Assembly (NCBI GenBank): GCA_029266635.1
Contig: JAQSWM010000001.1
Location: 434,001 to 498,000 of the forward strand
Origin: Sphingobacteriaceae bacterium
GTDB lineage: Bacteria; Bacteroidota; Bacteroidia; Sphingobacteriales; Sphingobacteriaceae
Direction of reading: 5' to 3'
DNA: 64,000 nt
Shown here: positions 25,128-34,557 of the stretch, in pieces
How the letters are laid out: every line of letters begins with the position of its first letter
Numbering within the stretch: the stretch's first letter is position 1
The notes under the pieces: model-generated
Database searches by the model: none
Told to the model about the DNA's origin: nothing
What the model saw: the letters and a program-made list of their open reading frames with translations, nothing else
Program-made: the position numbers and the translations under genes

Positions 25128-26330
25128 ATGGAAAAACTAACCCTCTTTTTCTCCAAAATAAAGGAAATCACCTTGTGGCAAAGGCTGTTCGGCTGGGGCA
25201 TTGTGCGCTCGTTGAGCTACGATGCATTCGAGGAATTTAGATCACTGGAAAATAACCTGCGACAGAAGCAGGAAGGATACGAAAACCTGAAAAACACCTA
25301 CACGAAGATCTTAACCGAAAGGGAAAATCTCGGAGAGCGTGTACAGGACCTTGAAAAGGCTGCCATCCGCAAAGAATCTCAAATCGAAGCACTATCTGCA
25401 AAAGCAGACGAGCTGAATGCCAGTGTTTCGGCTTTAAGCCGAAAGCTTTCAGCCTATGAATCAGTTGAGGAGCAAAAACAACATGCATACGAAAGCAAAA
25501 TCAGGCAGATTGAACAGGTCAAAGTCGATTTGGACGCTGAGCGAAAGCGCATTGCTGATGAACGCCTTCAGGAGCAGGAAAATGCTTTCCTGCGAATGAA
25601 AAAGCAGTGGCAAGAGCATGAAGCCGGTGTGGAGCAGGTCATGAAGAACATCTGTCAAAAGCACTTCATCACTTACGTGGAGAAAGTCCCTTTCAAAGGC
25701 AACCCGGACAATACTGTTGAAATCTGTGGTGAATACATCGTCTTTGATTCTAAATGCCCATCAAACAATGACCTTGTAAACTTTCCTAAATACATTCGTT
25801 CACAAACAGAACTGGTTAAGAAATACGTGAACCAGGAGAACGTGAAGAAAGACATCTTTCTGGTAATACCATCGAACACTGTTGACACAATCAGCCAGCT
25901 TGTTTACAATCTGGGCGATTACAATGTCTTTGTAATTACGAAGGACTCGCTTGAGCCGGTGCTGCTTGCCCTCAAAAAGCTGGAAGAATATGAGTTTGCC
26001 AACCAGCTAAGCCCCGACGAGCGGGACAATATTTGTCGGGTGCTCGGTAAATTCGCACATACAACTAAGAGAAAAATTCAGATCGATCAATATTTTGCTT
26101 CGCAGTTCATCAACCTCCTGGTGAAATGCAAAGATGACCTTCCGGCAGAGATCCTGGAGCAAGTTGTTGAATTTGAAAAAGCAGAGCGACTAAACCCGCC
26201 CACTGAGAAACGGGCAAAACAAATCCTAACAAAGGATTTGGCAGATACCCACGCCACGCTCAATGCCGAGGCTCAAATCAGGAAGATTGAAATACCGGGA
26301 AGTATTGAAGAATTCAGGTTGCTGGAGTAA
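25128..26330 (+). CDS. rmuC: DNA recombination protein RmuC
   Basis: 400 residues. A long coiled coil covers residues about 35-185 (LENNLRQKQEGYENL onwards). The RmuC domain follows, with YIVFDSKCPSNND near residue 205, then VIPSNTVDTISQL and LALKKLEEYEFANQL. RmuC limits inversion of repeats and is predicted to have an endonuclease-like fold. The N-terminus lacks the usual clear membrane anchor. It returns to the base composition of the chromosome after the AT-rich cassette, and 145 nt with no recognisable feature separate them. Confidence 0.87.
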   Translation: MEKLTLFFSKIKEITLWQRLFGWGIVRSLSYDAFEEFRSLENNLRQKQEGYENLKNTYTKILTERENLGERVQDLEKAAIRKESQIEALSAKADELNASVSALSRKLSAYESVEEQKQHAYESKIRQIEQVKVDLDAERKRIADERLQEQENAFLRMKKQWQEHEAGVEQVMKNICQKHFITYVEKVPFKGNPDNTVEICGEYIVFDSKCPSNNDLVNFPKYIRSQTELVKKYVNQENVKKDIFLVIPSNTVDTISQLVYNLGDYNVFVITKDSLEPVLLALKKLEEYEFANQLSPDERDNICRVLGKFAHTTKRKIQIDQYFASQFINLLVKCKDDLPAEILEQVVEFEKAERLNPPTEKRAKQILTKDLADTHATLNAEAQIRKIEIPGSIEEFRLLE

Positions 26331-26343
26331 CGTCTTTCCTGCG

Positions 26344-26424
26344 CCTGTCCCGCCGATAGGCAGGGGGAAGCAGGGCCTTAATAAAACCAGAATAGCGCTT
26401 TACGATCCTCCGCCAACTGGCGGA
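26344..26424. repeat. Pair of GC-rich palindromic (REP-like) elements
   Basis: Two imperfect palindromes between rmuC and xth: CCTGTCCCGCCGATAGGCAGG at 26344-26364, and TCCGCCAACTGGCGGA at 26409-26424 (7-bp arms). The first shares 13 of 16 bases with the gltD terminator at 40604-40619. The second lies inside the last codons of xth. They look like members of a dispersed repeat family used as bidirectional 3' ends. Confidence 0.6.
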
Positions 26425-27206
26425 CGGGATGACGAATCCCCCAACTCAATCCAAACCGGCGCATGGTCGCTTGTTTTCTCCCATCCACGCACTTCCCGAT
26501 CAACCCCACCTGCTTTCAAGCGAGGGCTCAGCTCGGGGCTCAGTAGAAAATGATCAATACGCAGCCCCGCGTTTCTGGCGTAAGCGTTTCTGAAATAATC
26601 AAAGAAGGTATAAACAACCTGGCCGGGATATAGCTTGCGTATCGCATCCGTCCAGCCCTGATCCACAAGATCTTTAAACGCAGCTCTTATTTCGGGACGG
26701 AAGAGCGCATCATCAACCCAGCGCTCAGGTTTATACACATCCAGTTCAGTGGGCATTACATTGAAGTCGCCGGTTAAGACAACAGGCTGTTTCAACTTCA
26801 GCAATCCTACAGCGTGTACCTGCAGGCGTTCAAACCAGTCAAGCTTGTAATCGAACTTCGGACCGGGCGCCGGATTGCCGTTGGGCAGATACAGGCAGGC
26901 AACGCGAATTCCATTTACATCTGCTTCAATGTACCGGCTTTGAAAGTCCTCATCATTGCCGGGCAGCCCGCGTTGGATTTCCTGCGGCTCGCCTACACGT
27001 GAGAGAATAGCAACACCGTTCCAGCTTTTCTGCCCGTGCCAGATTGCCTTGTATCCAGCATTGTTGATGGCTGCTATCGGGAACTTTTCTTCGGGTGCCT
27101 TGAGTTCCTGCAGGCAAGCAATATCCGGACGGCTTTGCTCAAGCCAGCGAAGCAAAACAGGCAAGCGCCCGTTGATGCCGTTCACGTTATAGGTAGCTAT
27201 CTTCAC
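26400..27206 (-). CDS. xth: Exodeoxyribonuclease III
   Basis: 268 residues with the EEP nuclease motifs: YNVNGINGRLP at the N-terminus, LQELKAPEEKFP (metal-binding Glu), LTGDFNVMP near residue 145, and the terminal KTSDHAPVWIEL. It repairs abasic sites and degrades one strand of duplex DNA. The start is GTG at 27206, whose codon overlaps the stop of the upstream M49-like gene (GTGA), so the two are coupled. The last 13 residues (GDSSSRPPVGGGS) go beyond the usual DHAPVWIEL end and are encoded by a REP-like palindrome. Confidence 0.93.
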   Translation of the reverse strand: MKIATYNVNGINGRLPVLLRWLEQSRPDIACLQELKAPEEKFPIAAINNAGYKAIWHGQKSWNGVAILSRVGEPQEIQRGLPGNDEDFQSRYIEADVNGIRVACLYLPNGNPAPGPKFDYKLDWFERLQVHAVGLLKLKQPVVLTGDFNVMPTELDVYKPERWVDDALFRPEIRAAFKDLVDQGWTDAIRKLYPGQVVYTFFDYFRNAYARNAGLRIDHFLLSPELSPRLKAGGVDREVRGWEKTSDHAPVWIELGDSSSRPPVGGGS

Positions 27207-28864
27207 TTCAAACCAAGCGCTTCTGTTCCCTGCTCAAATACCACATCCACCGGAATACCCTTTTTGCCAAGCCGCTCCAGATCTCCTTTCAGATTTCCGC
27301 TCACGATGGCTTTTTCCTTCTGCACTTTCTCAACCGCAGCCTTATCGCCGTTACCCTGAAGTGTAAGGATGTGGCGGCTCAGGTCATTCATAGCGGTAGC
27401 AAATTTTTCATAGTTTACTTTATACGTTCCATTGGATGTGCGCTCAAAAGCCCCCGCATCGCTGAAGAAATTAAACTCGAGCATATTGGCCCTACCATGC
27501 GCTTCTGTAGCGCCAAAACGCACCGAACGAAGTATACCGGCCATAAAAGTTGTATAATATTGCTTGATGTCGCCATCCAGCTCTCCTTTTTTCAGCAGGT
27601 TGGTAACCATATACAGGCCAAGAATATCTGCTTTGGCTTCTTCCAGCCAACCCGCCTGTTCCTGTAGCGCAGCCCGCACATAACCCTTCCCGTTTACCGT
27701 CTGCTTGATCCCCAAACCGTGCGCAACTTCATGGAACATCACATTAGAGAAGAATGCATTAAAGTCGAGATACTGTTGCTGATCTTTATCGATCAGCTCA
27801 TCAGCGATCGGAACCATTATCTTATCATATTTCGCCTGCATGGCATTTTTCAGCTGCGAACGGCGGGTGCCTTTCTTCTTCTGAATCTCTTCGTCGTTGG
27901 GCAGGTTCACTGCAATAGTTTTTGAACCGGCGTTGCAATCACCTGCATAATACACAACATCATAGGCGTTTAGCTCAGAATCCGTTCCGGGCTTTTCTTT
28001 TTTATAGGCTTCGTCCACCGGCAGTCCGCGTTGCAATTCCGGCAGCATGCTCACGTACCGGGCAAGCCGCTGGCTCCAAACCTTGTCTTTGATCAACACA
28101 TAGCACTCGAAAGCAGCACGTGCATTAAACAGCTTGTCTTCGTAGTTCTCTATTGGACCGATGATCACATCCAGCCCGTTGTTTTTCATGTCCATCCAGG
28201 CATAATCGCTTGCGGTATAATTGTCGGTAAGGAGCGCTTCCGCCCGCAGCGTTAAATATTTTTTCAAACCCGGATCTTCTGCCAGAGCTGCAGCCTGTTT
28301 TAAGAAGCCTGATGCTCTCTGAAGCTCATCTTTGTAGTAAACATGGTACGGCACCGACTCGAGTTTGCCTTGCGTATTTCTGCGGATGACAGAATATAGC
28401 CCCTTTTTATCCGCTACATCAGATTTCTCAAGTTCTTCTTTCGTCATTCCGACAGGATAAAAACCGGCACCTTCCGGACGCACGCCCACACCTGCAACAA
28501 AAGCCTTATCTCCATTCAACCTATCCCACGGACCGTAATTGATTCGTACATATTGTTTGGTATTTTCATCCTGGATGGCATTCATCAAACTATCGTGTTG
28601 CGGGTACGACTGTTTCCAGTAAAGTGTGTCCATCACCTTTGCAGCTTCTATCAGCAGCGGGATCATTTTGCGCTCGCCTTCTGTAAGGTTGCTCAGGTCG
28701 GCAGTAAGCTTAACTTTTGCATATCCCGCAAGGTGCTCATCCACGTAGTTCTTTAAGGAATCGTTGCTTTGAGCGGAGGATTCCGCCGGTTTGGTAGGCG
28801 TGCTGCAGGATGATATCGCGATTGATAATGCAAAAGCGGGAATGACTAACTGGTTTAGTTTCAT
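27203..28864 (-). CDS. M49-like zinc peptidase lipoprotein
   Basis: 553 residues. A lipoprotein signal peptide ends in SISSC (Cys20) followed by STPTKP. The metal site is MFHEVAHGLG near residue 380, and EEAKADILG about 40 residues later supplies the third ligand, like EEC(R/K)AE of family M49 (dipeptidyl-peptidase III). The zinc spacing here is HExxH rather than the classical HExxxH of eukaryotic DPP III. A membrane-anchored periplasmic or outer-membrane peptidase is the likely role; the substrate is not evident. It is coupled to xth downstream by a 4-nt overlap, an unexpected partner. Confidence 0.72.
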   Translation of the reverse strand: MKLNQLVIPAFALSIAISSCSTPTKPAESSAQSNDSLKNYVDEHLAGYAKVKLTADLSNLTEGERKMIPLLIEAAKVMDTLYWKQSYPQHDSLMNAIQDENTKQYVRINYGPWDRLNGDKAFVAGVGVRPEGAGFYPVGMTKEELEKSDVADKKGLYSVIRRNTQGKLESVPYHVYYKDELQRASGFLKQAAALAEDPGLKKYLTLRAEALLTDNYTASDYAWMDMKNNGLDVIIGPIENYEDKLFNARAAFECYVLIKDKVWSQRLARYVSMLPELQRGLPVDEAYKKEKPGTDSELNAYDVVYYAGDCNAGSKTIAVNLPNDEEIQKKKGTRRSQLKNAMQAKYDKIMVPIADELIDKDQQQYLDFNAFFSNVMFHEVAHGLGIKQTVNGKGYVRAALQEQAGWLEEAKADILGLYMVTNLLKKGELDGDIKQYYTTFMAGILRSVRFGATEAHGRANMLEFNFFSDAGAFERTSNGTYKVNYEKFATAMNDLSRHILTLQGNGDKAAVEKVQKEKAIVSGNLKGDLERLGKKGIPVDVVFEQGTEALGLK

Positions 28865-28918
28865 TTTGGGATGATTAGGATTGCTAAGTTAATGATTGTT
28901 GCCTTTTGAAAAAAGAAC

Positions 28919-29983
28919 CTACCGGGACAGCAATTTAGAGCAAATCCGCTTTACGATTCCCGGTCCCTCATAAATAAAGCCCGTGTAAACCTGCACCAGC
29001 GCTGCCCCGGCATTCAGTTTTTCAATTACATCTTCGGGCGAGTGAATACCGCCCACACCGATGATCGGAAAAGCCTTATTTGATTTTTCTGAAAGGTACG
29101 CGATCACTTCTGTGGATCGTTTGGCGAGAGGCTTTCCGCTCAGCCCGCCCGCTTGTCTAACAACGTTGTCAGCCTGAGCAGCCTGCCCGACCACTGGCGG
29201 GGAGTCGAAGGCCATTTTCAATCCCTCCCTCGAAATTGTTGTATTGGTAGCCACCACACCGGCTATTTTAGTCTCAAGCACAATCTCCACAATATCGTCT
29301 AATTGCTCATTTGTGAGATCAGGAGCAATTTTCAAAAGGATGGGGCGGGAAATGTCGTTCTTCTTGTTTCGGTTTTGCAGGGTTTGAAGGAGCTCCTTCA
29401 GCGGTTCTTTGTCTTGCAATTCCCGCAGTCCCGGCGTGTTGGGAGAACTCACGTTTACCACAAAATAGTCCACCACATCGAATAAGCGATCAAAGCATTT
29501 GATGTAATCGCTTGTGGCATCCTCGTTCGGCGTATTCTTATTCTTCCCGATGTTGCCGCCGATGATGAGGCCATTCCGCTTAAGATGCTTTAGTCTTTGC
29601 GCAGCTACGTCAACGCCCTGGTTGTTAAATCCCATCCGGTTGATCAGAGCTTCATCCGCCGGAAGGCGAAACATTCTTGGCTTTTCATTTCCGGGCTGTG
29701 GAAGCGGAGTAACGGTGCCAATTTCTATGAATCCGAAGCCAAAGTTTGCCAGCTCCTCCACCCACTCAGCGTTCTTGTCAAAACCCGCAGCCAAACCCAC
29801 CGGATTACTGAATTTCAAGCCAAAAACCTCGCGTTCAAGCCGGCTGTCTTTTACCGTGAAAGATGATTTTAGGAGTTTGGCAATCAGCTTAACGCGATGC
29901 GCCCTTTTTAGCCCGGATGTAACGGCATAATGAATCTTTTCGGGATCAAACTTAAACAGCAGAGGCTTGAGCAGGTTGTACAT
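28919..29983 (-). CDS. pyrD: Dihydroorotate dehydrogenase, quinone-dependent (class 2)
   Basis: 354 residues from ATG 29983; an in-frame ATG six codons upstream is possible. The N-terminal helical quinone-binding segment ([18 protein letters not shown]) marks class 2. FMN barrel motifs follow: [29 protein letters not shown] with the catalytic Ser, and [12 protein letters not shown]. It oxidises dihydroorotate to orotate with electrons passed to menaquinone, in line with the mqn genes in the window. The stretch between TTISREGLK and AGGLSGK (plus-strand 29150-29215) is longer than usual and contains a REP-like palindrome. Confidence 0.93.
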   Translation of the reverse strand: MYNLLKPLLFKFDPEKIHYAVTSGLKRAHRVKLIAKLLKSSFTVKDSRLEREVFGLKFSNPVGLAAGFDKNAEWVEELANFGFGFIEIGTVTPLPQPGNEKPRMFRLPADEALINRMGFNNQGVDVAAQRLKHLKRNGLIIGGNIGKNKNTPNEDATSDYIKCFDRLFDVVDYFVVNVSSPNTPGLRELQDKEPLKELLQTLQNRNKKNDISRPILLKIAPDLTNEQLDDIVEIVLETKIAGVVATNTTISREGLKMAFDSPPVVGQAAQADNVVRQAGGLSGKPLAKRSTEVIAYLSEKSNKAFPIIGVGGIHSPEDVIEKLNAGAALVQVYTGFIYEGPGIVKRICSKLLSR

Positions 29984-30031
29984 GCAGCGAAGATAAGGCA
30001 CAATTTCATTTTTCGCATAAGTCGGGCACTG

Positions 30032-32479
30032 CTACAAGTCTAGCTTCACCGCTGTGCCCGTTGTTTCTTCGTAGCCATCAGGCGCTCGTTTGCCAAGCTT
30101 AAACCTGACCTTTCCATCCTCGCCATCAATAGCCCGAAGGTTTATCACTATGCCTTTCAAATCCTCTTCAGACTTTTCTTTTTTTCTGATGCTACGCTCG
30201 TCTTTTTTCGGATTTCGGAGCGGAATCTTGATGGCAATATTAGTTCCCGTGGTGAGGCTGTAAACGCCGCCCAGAAAGATGTTTAATACTGTCGATTGAA
30301 TCTCCATTGGAGGAATTACAATCCTATTTCCATCAACATCCAGCTTATTGGTGAGGCTTAAAAACTGGATATTGTTGAAATCCCGGTTCGGAAACGCGAA
30401 CGAACCGATTTTTTGCATTGGCTCAAAATTCACCAATGAGCCATTCCTGATGTCGAAATCTACGCTTCCTTTAAAAGAACGCGGTACAATTTGACCATTA
30501 TCCCGGATAGAACCGTACACGTTTGTGCTACCAAAAAACTTCCCTCGCAGATTTGCCGACGTGATACCGCTCTGTCCGAAATTATCGAAGGCGTAAAAAA
30601 GCTTTTGCACGTCCACATTGGTGAGCTTTGATGAGATATGAAACTTGTTGATGGATGATGACTGGTCGATATTACCATTAATCTGCAAGCTGCCGCCGCC
30701 CTGATCCAGGCTCACATTATTGATTGAAATACCGGCTTTTTTCAGCACAATGTCTGACCGCACATTGGTAGCCGCGAACTTTTTATACATCACTTTATTT
30801 ACATCAAGCCTAAGCCTCATGTTCGCCTCGTCGAGCAACTGGTCCAGCTTTTTTGAAAATGTGGTACCCGATTTATTTTCCGCTTCTTTCCTCCTGCCCA
30901 GGAAAACCAGGAAGTCGCCGAGGTTAATCTGCGGGCTTTGAACCTGCCAGTCAACAAGCAGTTTGGCCGGATCCGTATAATACAAATTTGAAAAATCCAA
31001 CAGCGAAGCCTGCATCCGCAAAGATGTGTTTTGGGTGTTAACCCGCATATTCTCCAGGTATAAATCCCGCCCTTTAAAATCTAAAGTAGCGTTGGCGTTG
31101 TTGAAAGTAAGCCCTCTTGGTTTATAGGTCAACGAAGCGCCGCTCACATTCACTTTTCCATAAATGTACCGCTGGCCTTTAGCTGTTTGGTTGTATGGCG
31201 CTTTAAACAGGAGGTTTAGCGTCGCCTTTCCACTGTTAAAATGAAAGTTTTCGCCGAGCGCTTTGTTTAATTGGCTTAAGGCAAAATCTGATTTAAAGAG
31301 TCCGGTAAACACCGGATTTTTGAGGTTAAGTATCTGGATTGAATCAGACTTGAAAGGCACATCATACAGTTTTCCTTCGAGTCCCAGGAGGCTAATGGCA
31401 GAATTCGGGTCGCCGATGGGCACACTCCCGGCTACCTGGTTGGTGAACTTGCCGGAGAAACTGCAATCTTCAACCGTCTCTCCAGCCACCTTCAAAGTGT
31501 TATCTTTTGCAGAGATGCTTGCGTGCACATTAGGGTCGCCCTTCCGGCGCAACTCCCCGCGTATTGTAGCTTGTATGTCAACCGGCTTGGCAAGTTGATA
31601 CATATTGATCTTGCTTTGTATCCTTGGCGGCAGGAGAGCAGCAGCCTCCTTCAGTAAAATGTCCTGTGCCCCAAGGTTAAGCGTAAATACATCCGAAGGA
31701 CCGAAACCAAACTCAGCTTTAACTTTAAAATCATTGTTCCCAATGCTGAGTTCCTGCTCCGGTATTTGCAACTGGTGTTTATTATGATCATAGTGTAGGT
31801 CCAGATCAGCCTCAAAGCGCTTTCCCTTCATGAAACTACCTTTCTGAGTATTGAATTCAAAATTCTGTACCAGCGTGTTGATCTTAAGGTTTGCATCCCA
31901 CTCGTCGCCGGTATATTTGATATTACCCTCCAGATCATATACAGCAAACTTGAAAAGCTTGTGTTTAAATCGGTTGTCGATGGTCAGCTGGACATCCTCA
32001 AGGAAAACCTGATTGATTTTTTTGCCGAACGCACCACTATTCTTTGATGACTTAGCTCGTGGTTTTTTGAACATGTCTGTGTTACTTGCACCTGTACTGT
32101 CTGTAAACAAGTAAATACTGCCCTCATTTACAGTCAGATTGCGGATTCTTGTATTACCGGTTACTGCTGAAAAGACATCGATGGCAGCATAGACGTTCTT
32201 AGCATTAATCAAATCATGCTTATGCCTGCTCCACAAACTGTCGCGAAGAACTACATTCTTCAGCGACACTGAAATTCCGGGAAAACCCTTTAGTAAAGCG
32301 GGCTCCATGCTCTCAATTGTGAGCTTCCCGCTGATACCTTCATTCAGTTGCTTGGTGATGCTGTTGAGCAGTTGCTTCTTGTTGGAATATACGTAGGCAG
32401 CTAAAACAAGCCAAATCAAAAGCATCACACCTAAGATTACTGCAATTGAGCGGAGGGAAATCCTTAACCAACGGGGCAT
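30032..32479 (-). CDS. AsmA-family protein
   Basis: 815 residues from ATG 32479 (MPRWLRISLRS); the open frame extends 27 codons further but without a better start. One membrane anchor is near residues 10-32 (AVILGVMLLIWLVLAAYVY), followed by the AsmA N-terminal pattern GKLTIESMEPALLKGFPGISV. The rest is a long beta-rich body ending with RIVIPPMEIQSTVLNIFLGG near residue 760. AsmA and TamB-like proteins bridge inner and outer membranes and are thought to move phospholipids. Divergent from the ABC-F gene. Confidence 0.82.
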   Translation of the reverse strand: MPRWLRISLRSIAVILGVMLLIWLVLAAYVYSNKKQLLNSITKQLNEGISGKLTIESMEPALLKGFPGISVSLKNVVLRDSLWSRHKHDLINAKNVYAAIDVFSAVTGNTRIRNLTVNEGSIYLFTDSTGASNTDMFKKPRAKSSKNSGAFGKKINQVFLEDVQLTIDNRFKHKLFKFAVYDLEGNIKYTGDEWDANLKINTLVQNFEFNTQKGSFMKGKRFEADLDLHYDHNKHQLQIPEQELSIGNNDFKVKAEFGFGPSDVFTLNLGAQDILLKEAAALLPPRIQSKINMYQLAKPVDIQATIRGELRRKGDPNVHASISAKDNTLKVAGETVEDCSFSGKFTNQVAGSVPIGDPNSAISLLGLEGKLYDVPFKSDSIQILNLKNPVFTGLFKSDFALSQLNKALGENFHFNSGKATLNLLFKAPYNQTAKGQRYIYGKVNVSGASLTYKPRGLTFNNANATLDFKGRDLYLENMRVNTQNTSLRMQASLLDFSNLYYTDPAKLLVDWQVQSPQINLGDFLVFLGRRKEAENKSGTTFSKKLDQLLDEANMRLRLDVNKVMYKKFAATNVRSDIVLKKAGISINNVSLDQGGGSLQINGNIDQSSSINKFHISSKLTNVDVQKLFYAFDNFGQSGITSANLRGKFFGSTNVYGSIRDNGQIVPRSFKGSVDFDIRNGSLVNFEPMQKIGSFAFPNRDFNNIQFLSLTNKLDVDGNRIVIPPMEIQSTVLNIFLGGVYSLTTGTNIAIKIPLRNPKKDERSIRKKEKSEEDLKGIVINLRAIDGEDGKVRFKLGKRAPDGYEETTGTAVKLDL

Positions 32480-32619
32480 ATATAGCTGAACATTAGAAAC
32501 ATTTAAATTAAAGTGGGACGATTTTGTATCTGAATACTCTATAATCAAAATACAAGCCAAAGGTTTTGCTTATTGTTCCGATAAGTGCTAGGGAGGTCAA
32601 AAATGCGGGTCGGAATTCG

Positions 32620-32627
32620 TACTTTTG
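32620..32627 (+). promoter_or_regulatory. Possible -7 element of the ABC-F gene
   Basis: TACTTTTG, a perfect -7 match ending 7 nt before the ABC-F start codon; no good -33 element is visible at the proper distance. If used, the mRNA would be nearly leaderless. Confidence 0.4.
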
Positions 32628-32634
32628 CGGCCAA

Positions 32635-34548
32635 ATGATCGCAATAAACAACCTCACGTTCGAGATAGGTGCAAGGGCATTATACGACGAAGCGAACTGG
32701 CATATAAAACCCGGAGAAAAAATTGGCTTAATCGGCGCAAACGGAACCGGAAAAACCACTCTTTTAAAAATTATTGTTGGCCAGTACTCGCCCACCAGCG
32801 GTACCATTTCAATGGCCAAAGACATCAAGATTGGCTACCTGAACCAGGATCTTCTTTCTTATCAGTCTGATAAAAGCATCCTGCACGTGGCGATGGAAGC
32901 TTTCGAGCGCCAGAACCAACTACATACCGAAATTGAGGTGATTTTAAAAAAGCTTGAAACAGATTACACCGATGATCTGATTGAAAAGCTGAGCGATAAA
33001 CAACACGAGTTTGAAGCTCTGGACGGATACAACATTGAGTATCGTGCTCACGAGATTTTGGCAGGGCTGGGTTTCAGCGAGGAAGAGCAAAGCCGCCAGC
33101 TTTCCACCTTCTCGGGCGGATGGCGCATGCGTGTAATGCTTGCCCGTATCCTATTGCAAGCTCCTGATATCCTTTTGCTCGATGAGCCTACCAACCACTT
33201 GGACTTACCGTCTATTAAATGGCTGGAAACTTATTTACAGGCATTTGAAGGAGCAATTGTGATTGTTTCGCACGATAGGTACTTTCTGGACAGAGTTGTT
33301 AAAAAGATCGTTGAATCCCGAAAAGGAAAGCTTATTCCGTATGCTGGAAACTACAGCTTCTATCTGGAAGAAAAAGCTTTACGCGAAGAGATTCAAAGTG
33401 GGCAATACAAAAATCAACAGGCAAAGATCAGGCAGGAAGAGCGTTTGATTGAGCGCTTCCGAGCAAAAGCCAGCAAGGCCAAAATGGCACAGTCCCGCAT
33501 CAAAGCCCTCGACAAGATGGAGCGTGTGGATGATGTGGACGATGATAATCCAACCGTAAACTTTAGCTTTAAATTCAGCAAGCAGTCGGGCAGGCATGTG
33601 ATACGGATTGAAGATTTGAGCAAATCTTATCCCGGCGTGCCGATCCTCAACCATACCGAGGCGGTTATTGAAAAAGGCGATAAGATCGCCCTTATTGGTG
33701 CCAACGGAAAAGGTAAATCTACGCTGCTGCGGATTGTTGCCGGTGCGGATAAGGATTACGAGGGCATGTGCGAAACAGGGCATAATGTTACACAGACATT
33801 TTTCGCCCAGCACCAGTTGGAAGCCTTGCACCTTGAGAATGAAATTATCCGTGAACTTCAGGCTTTTGCGCCAAAGCATACAGAAACTGAGCTTCGTGGG
33901 ATATTAGGTTGCTTTTTATTTACCGGTGATGACGTGTTCAAAAAAATCAAAGTGCTTTCCGGAGGAGAAAAATCGCGGGTGGCTTTGGCAAAGGCTTTAA
34001 CCTCCGACGCCAACTTCCTGATCCTCGATGAACCAACCAACCACCTCGACATCCAGTCCGTTAACATCCTGATCCAATCTTTACAGCAGTTTGAAGGAAC
34101 ACTCATCGTGGTTTCCCACGACAGGTTCTTCCTCGACAATGTTGCTAACAAGATATGGTATATCGAAAACCAGCACATTAAAGAATATCCGGGAACTTAC
34201 GCCGAGTACGAGGAGTGGCAAAGCAAACGCCCGGCTCACGTAGCGAAACCCGCAGCTCCGGCTCCCAAAAAAGAAGAAAAGCCTCAGCAGAAAGCAAATC
34301 AGCAGCCTAATAATAACGCTGAACTGAAGAAGCTGAACCAAACTCTTCATAAACTGGAAGAGAAGATCATTGAGCTCAAGAAAGAGATTAAAGCTGCTGA
34401 GGCAGAACTGGCGAAGGAAGAAGTGTACACTGATCAGAAAAAACTGGCGGCAGTTAACCAGGGCTATGCTTCTACAAAAAAAGAACTGGAAAAAGTCCAG
34501 GCAGAATGGGAAACCCTTGCTGAAGAAATACTGGAAAAAGAAAGCTAA
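32635..34548 (+). CDS. ABC-F family ATPase (Uup/YdiF-like)
   Basis: 637 residues from ATG 32635; the open frame extends upstream but that part overlaps the promoter. Two ABC domains carry Walker A motifs GANGTGKTT near residue 37 and GANGKGKST near residue 355. Signatures are FSGGWRMRV and LSGGEKSRV, each followed by LLLDEPTNHLDL or LILDEPTNHLDI. A P-site linker lies between them (residues about 240-320). The Ala/Pro/Lys linker and C-terminal coiled coil (ELKKLNQTLHKLEEKI) are Uup-like. ABC-F proteins act on ribosomes, resolving stalls, or bind branched DNA (Uup). No membrane domains are present. Confidence 0.88.
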   Translation: MIAINNLTFEIGARALYDEANWHIKPGEKIGLIGANGTGKTTLLKIIVGQYSPTSGTISMAKDIKIGYLNQDLLSYQSDKSILHVAMEAFERQNQLHTEIEVILKKLETDYTDDLIEKLSDKQHEFEALDGYNIEYRAHEILAGLGFSEEEQSRQLSTFSGGWRMRVMLARILLQAPDILLLDEPTNHLDLPSIKWLETYLQAFEGAIVIVSHDRYFLDRVVKKIVESRKGKLIPYAGNYSFYLEEKALREEIQSGQYKNQQAKIRQEERLIERFRAKASKAKMAQSRIKALDKMERVDDVDDDNPTVNFSFKFSKQSGRHVIRIEDLSKSYPGVPILNHTEAVIEKGDKIALIGANGKGKSTLLRIVAGADKDYEGMCETGHNVTQTFFAQHQLEALHLENEIIRELQAFAPKHTETELRGILGCFLFTGDDVFKKIKVLSGGEKSRVALAKALTSDANFLILDEPTNHLDIQSVNILIQSLQQFEGTLIVVSHDRFFLDNVANKIWYIENQHIKEYPGTYAEYEEWQSKRPAHVAKPAAPAPKKEEKPQQKANQQPNNNAELKKLNQTLHKLEEKIIELKKEIKAAEAELAKEEVYTDQKKLAAVNQGYASTKKELEKVQAEWETLAEEILEKES

Positions 34549-34557
34549 ATTGGCTGT

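Noticed and set aside
26263-26553. 96-codon plus-strand open frame across the rmuC-xth junction
   Set aside because: It overlaps two well-supported genes and the palindromic repeats, and its translation has no family-like features.
32566-32634. Upstream extension of the ABC-F frame
   Set aside because: The segment holds a TACTTTTG -7 element, and the canonical MIAINNLTFE start begins at 32635.
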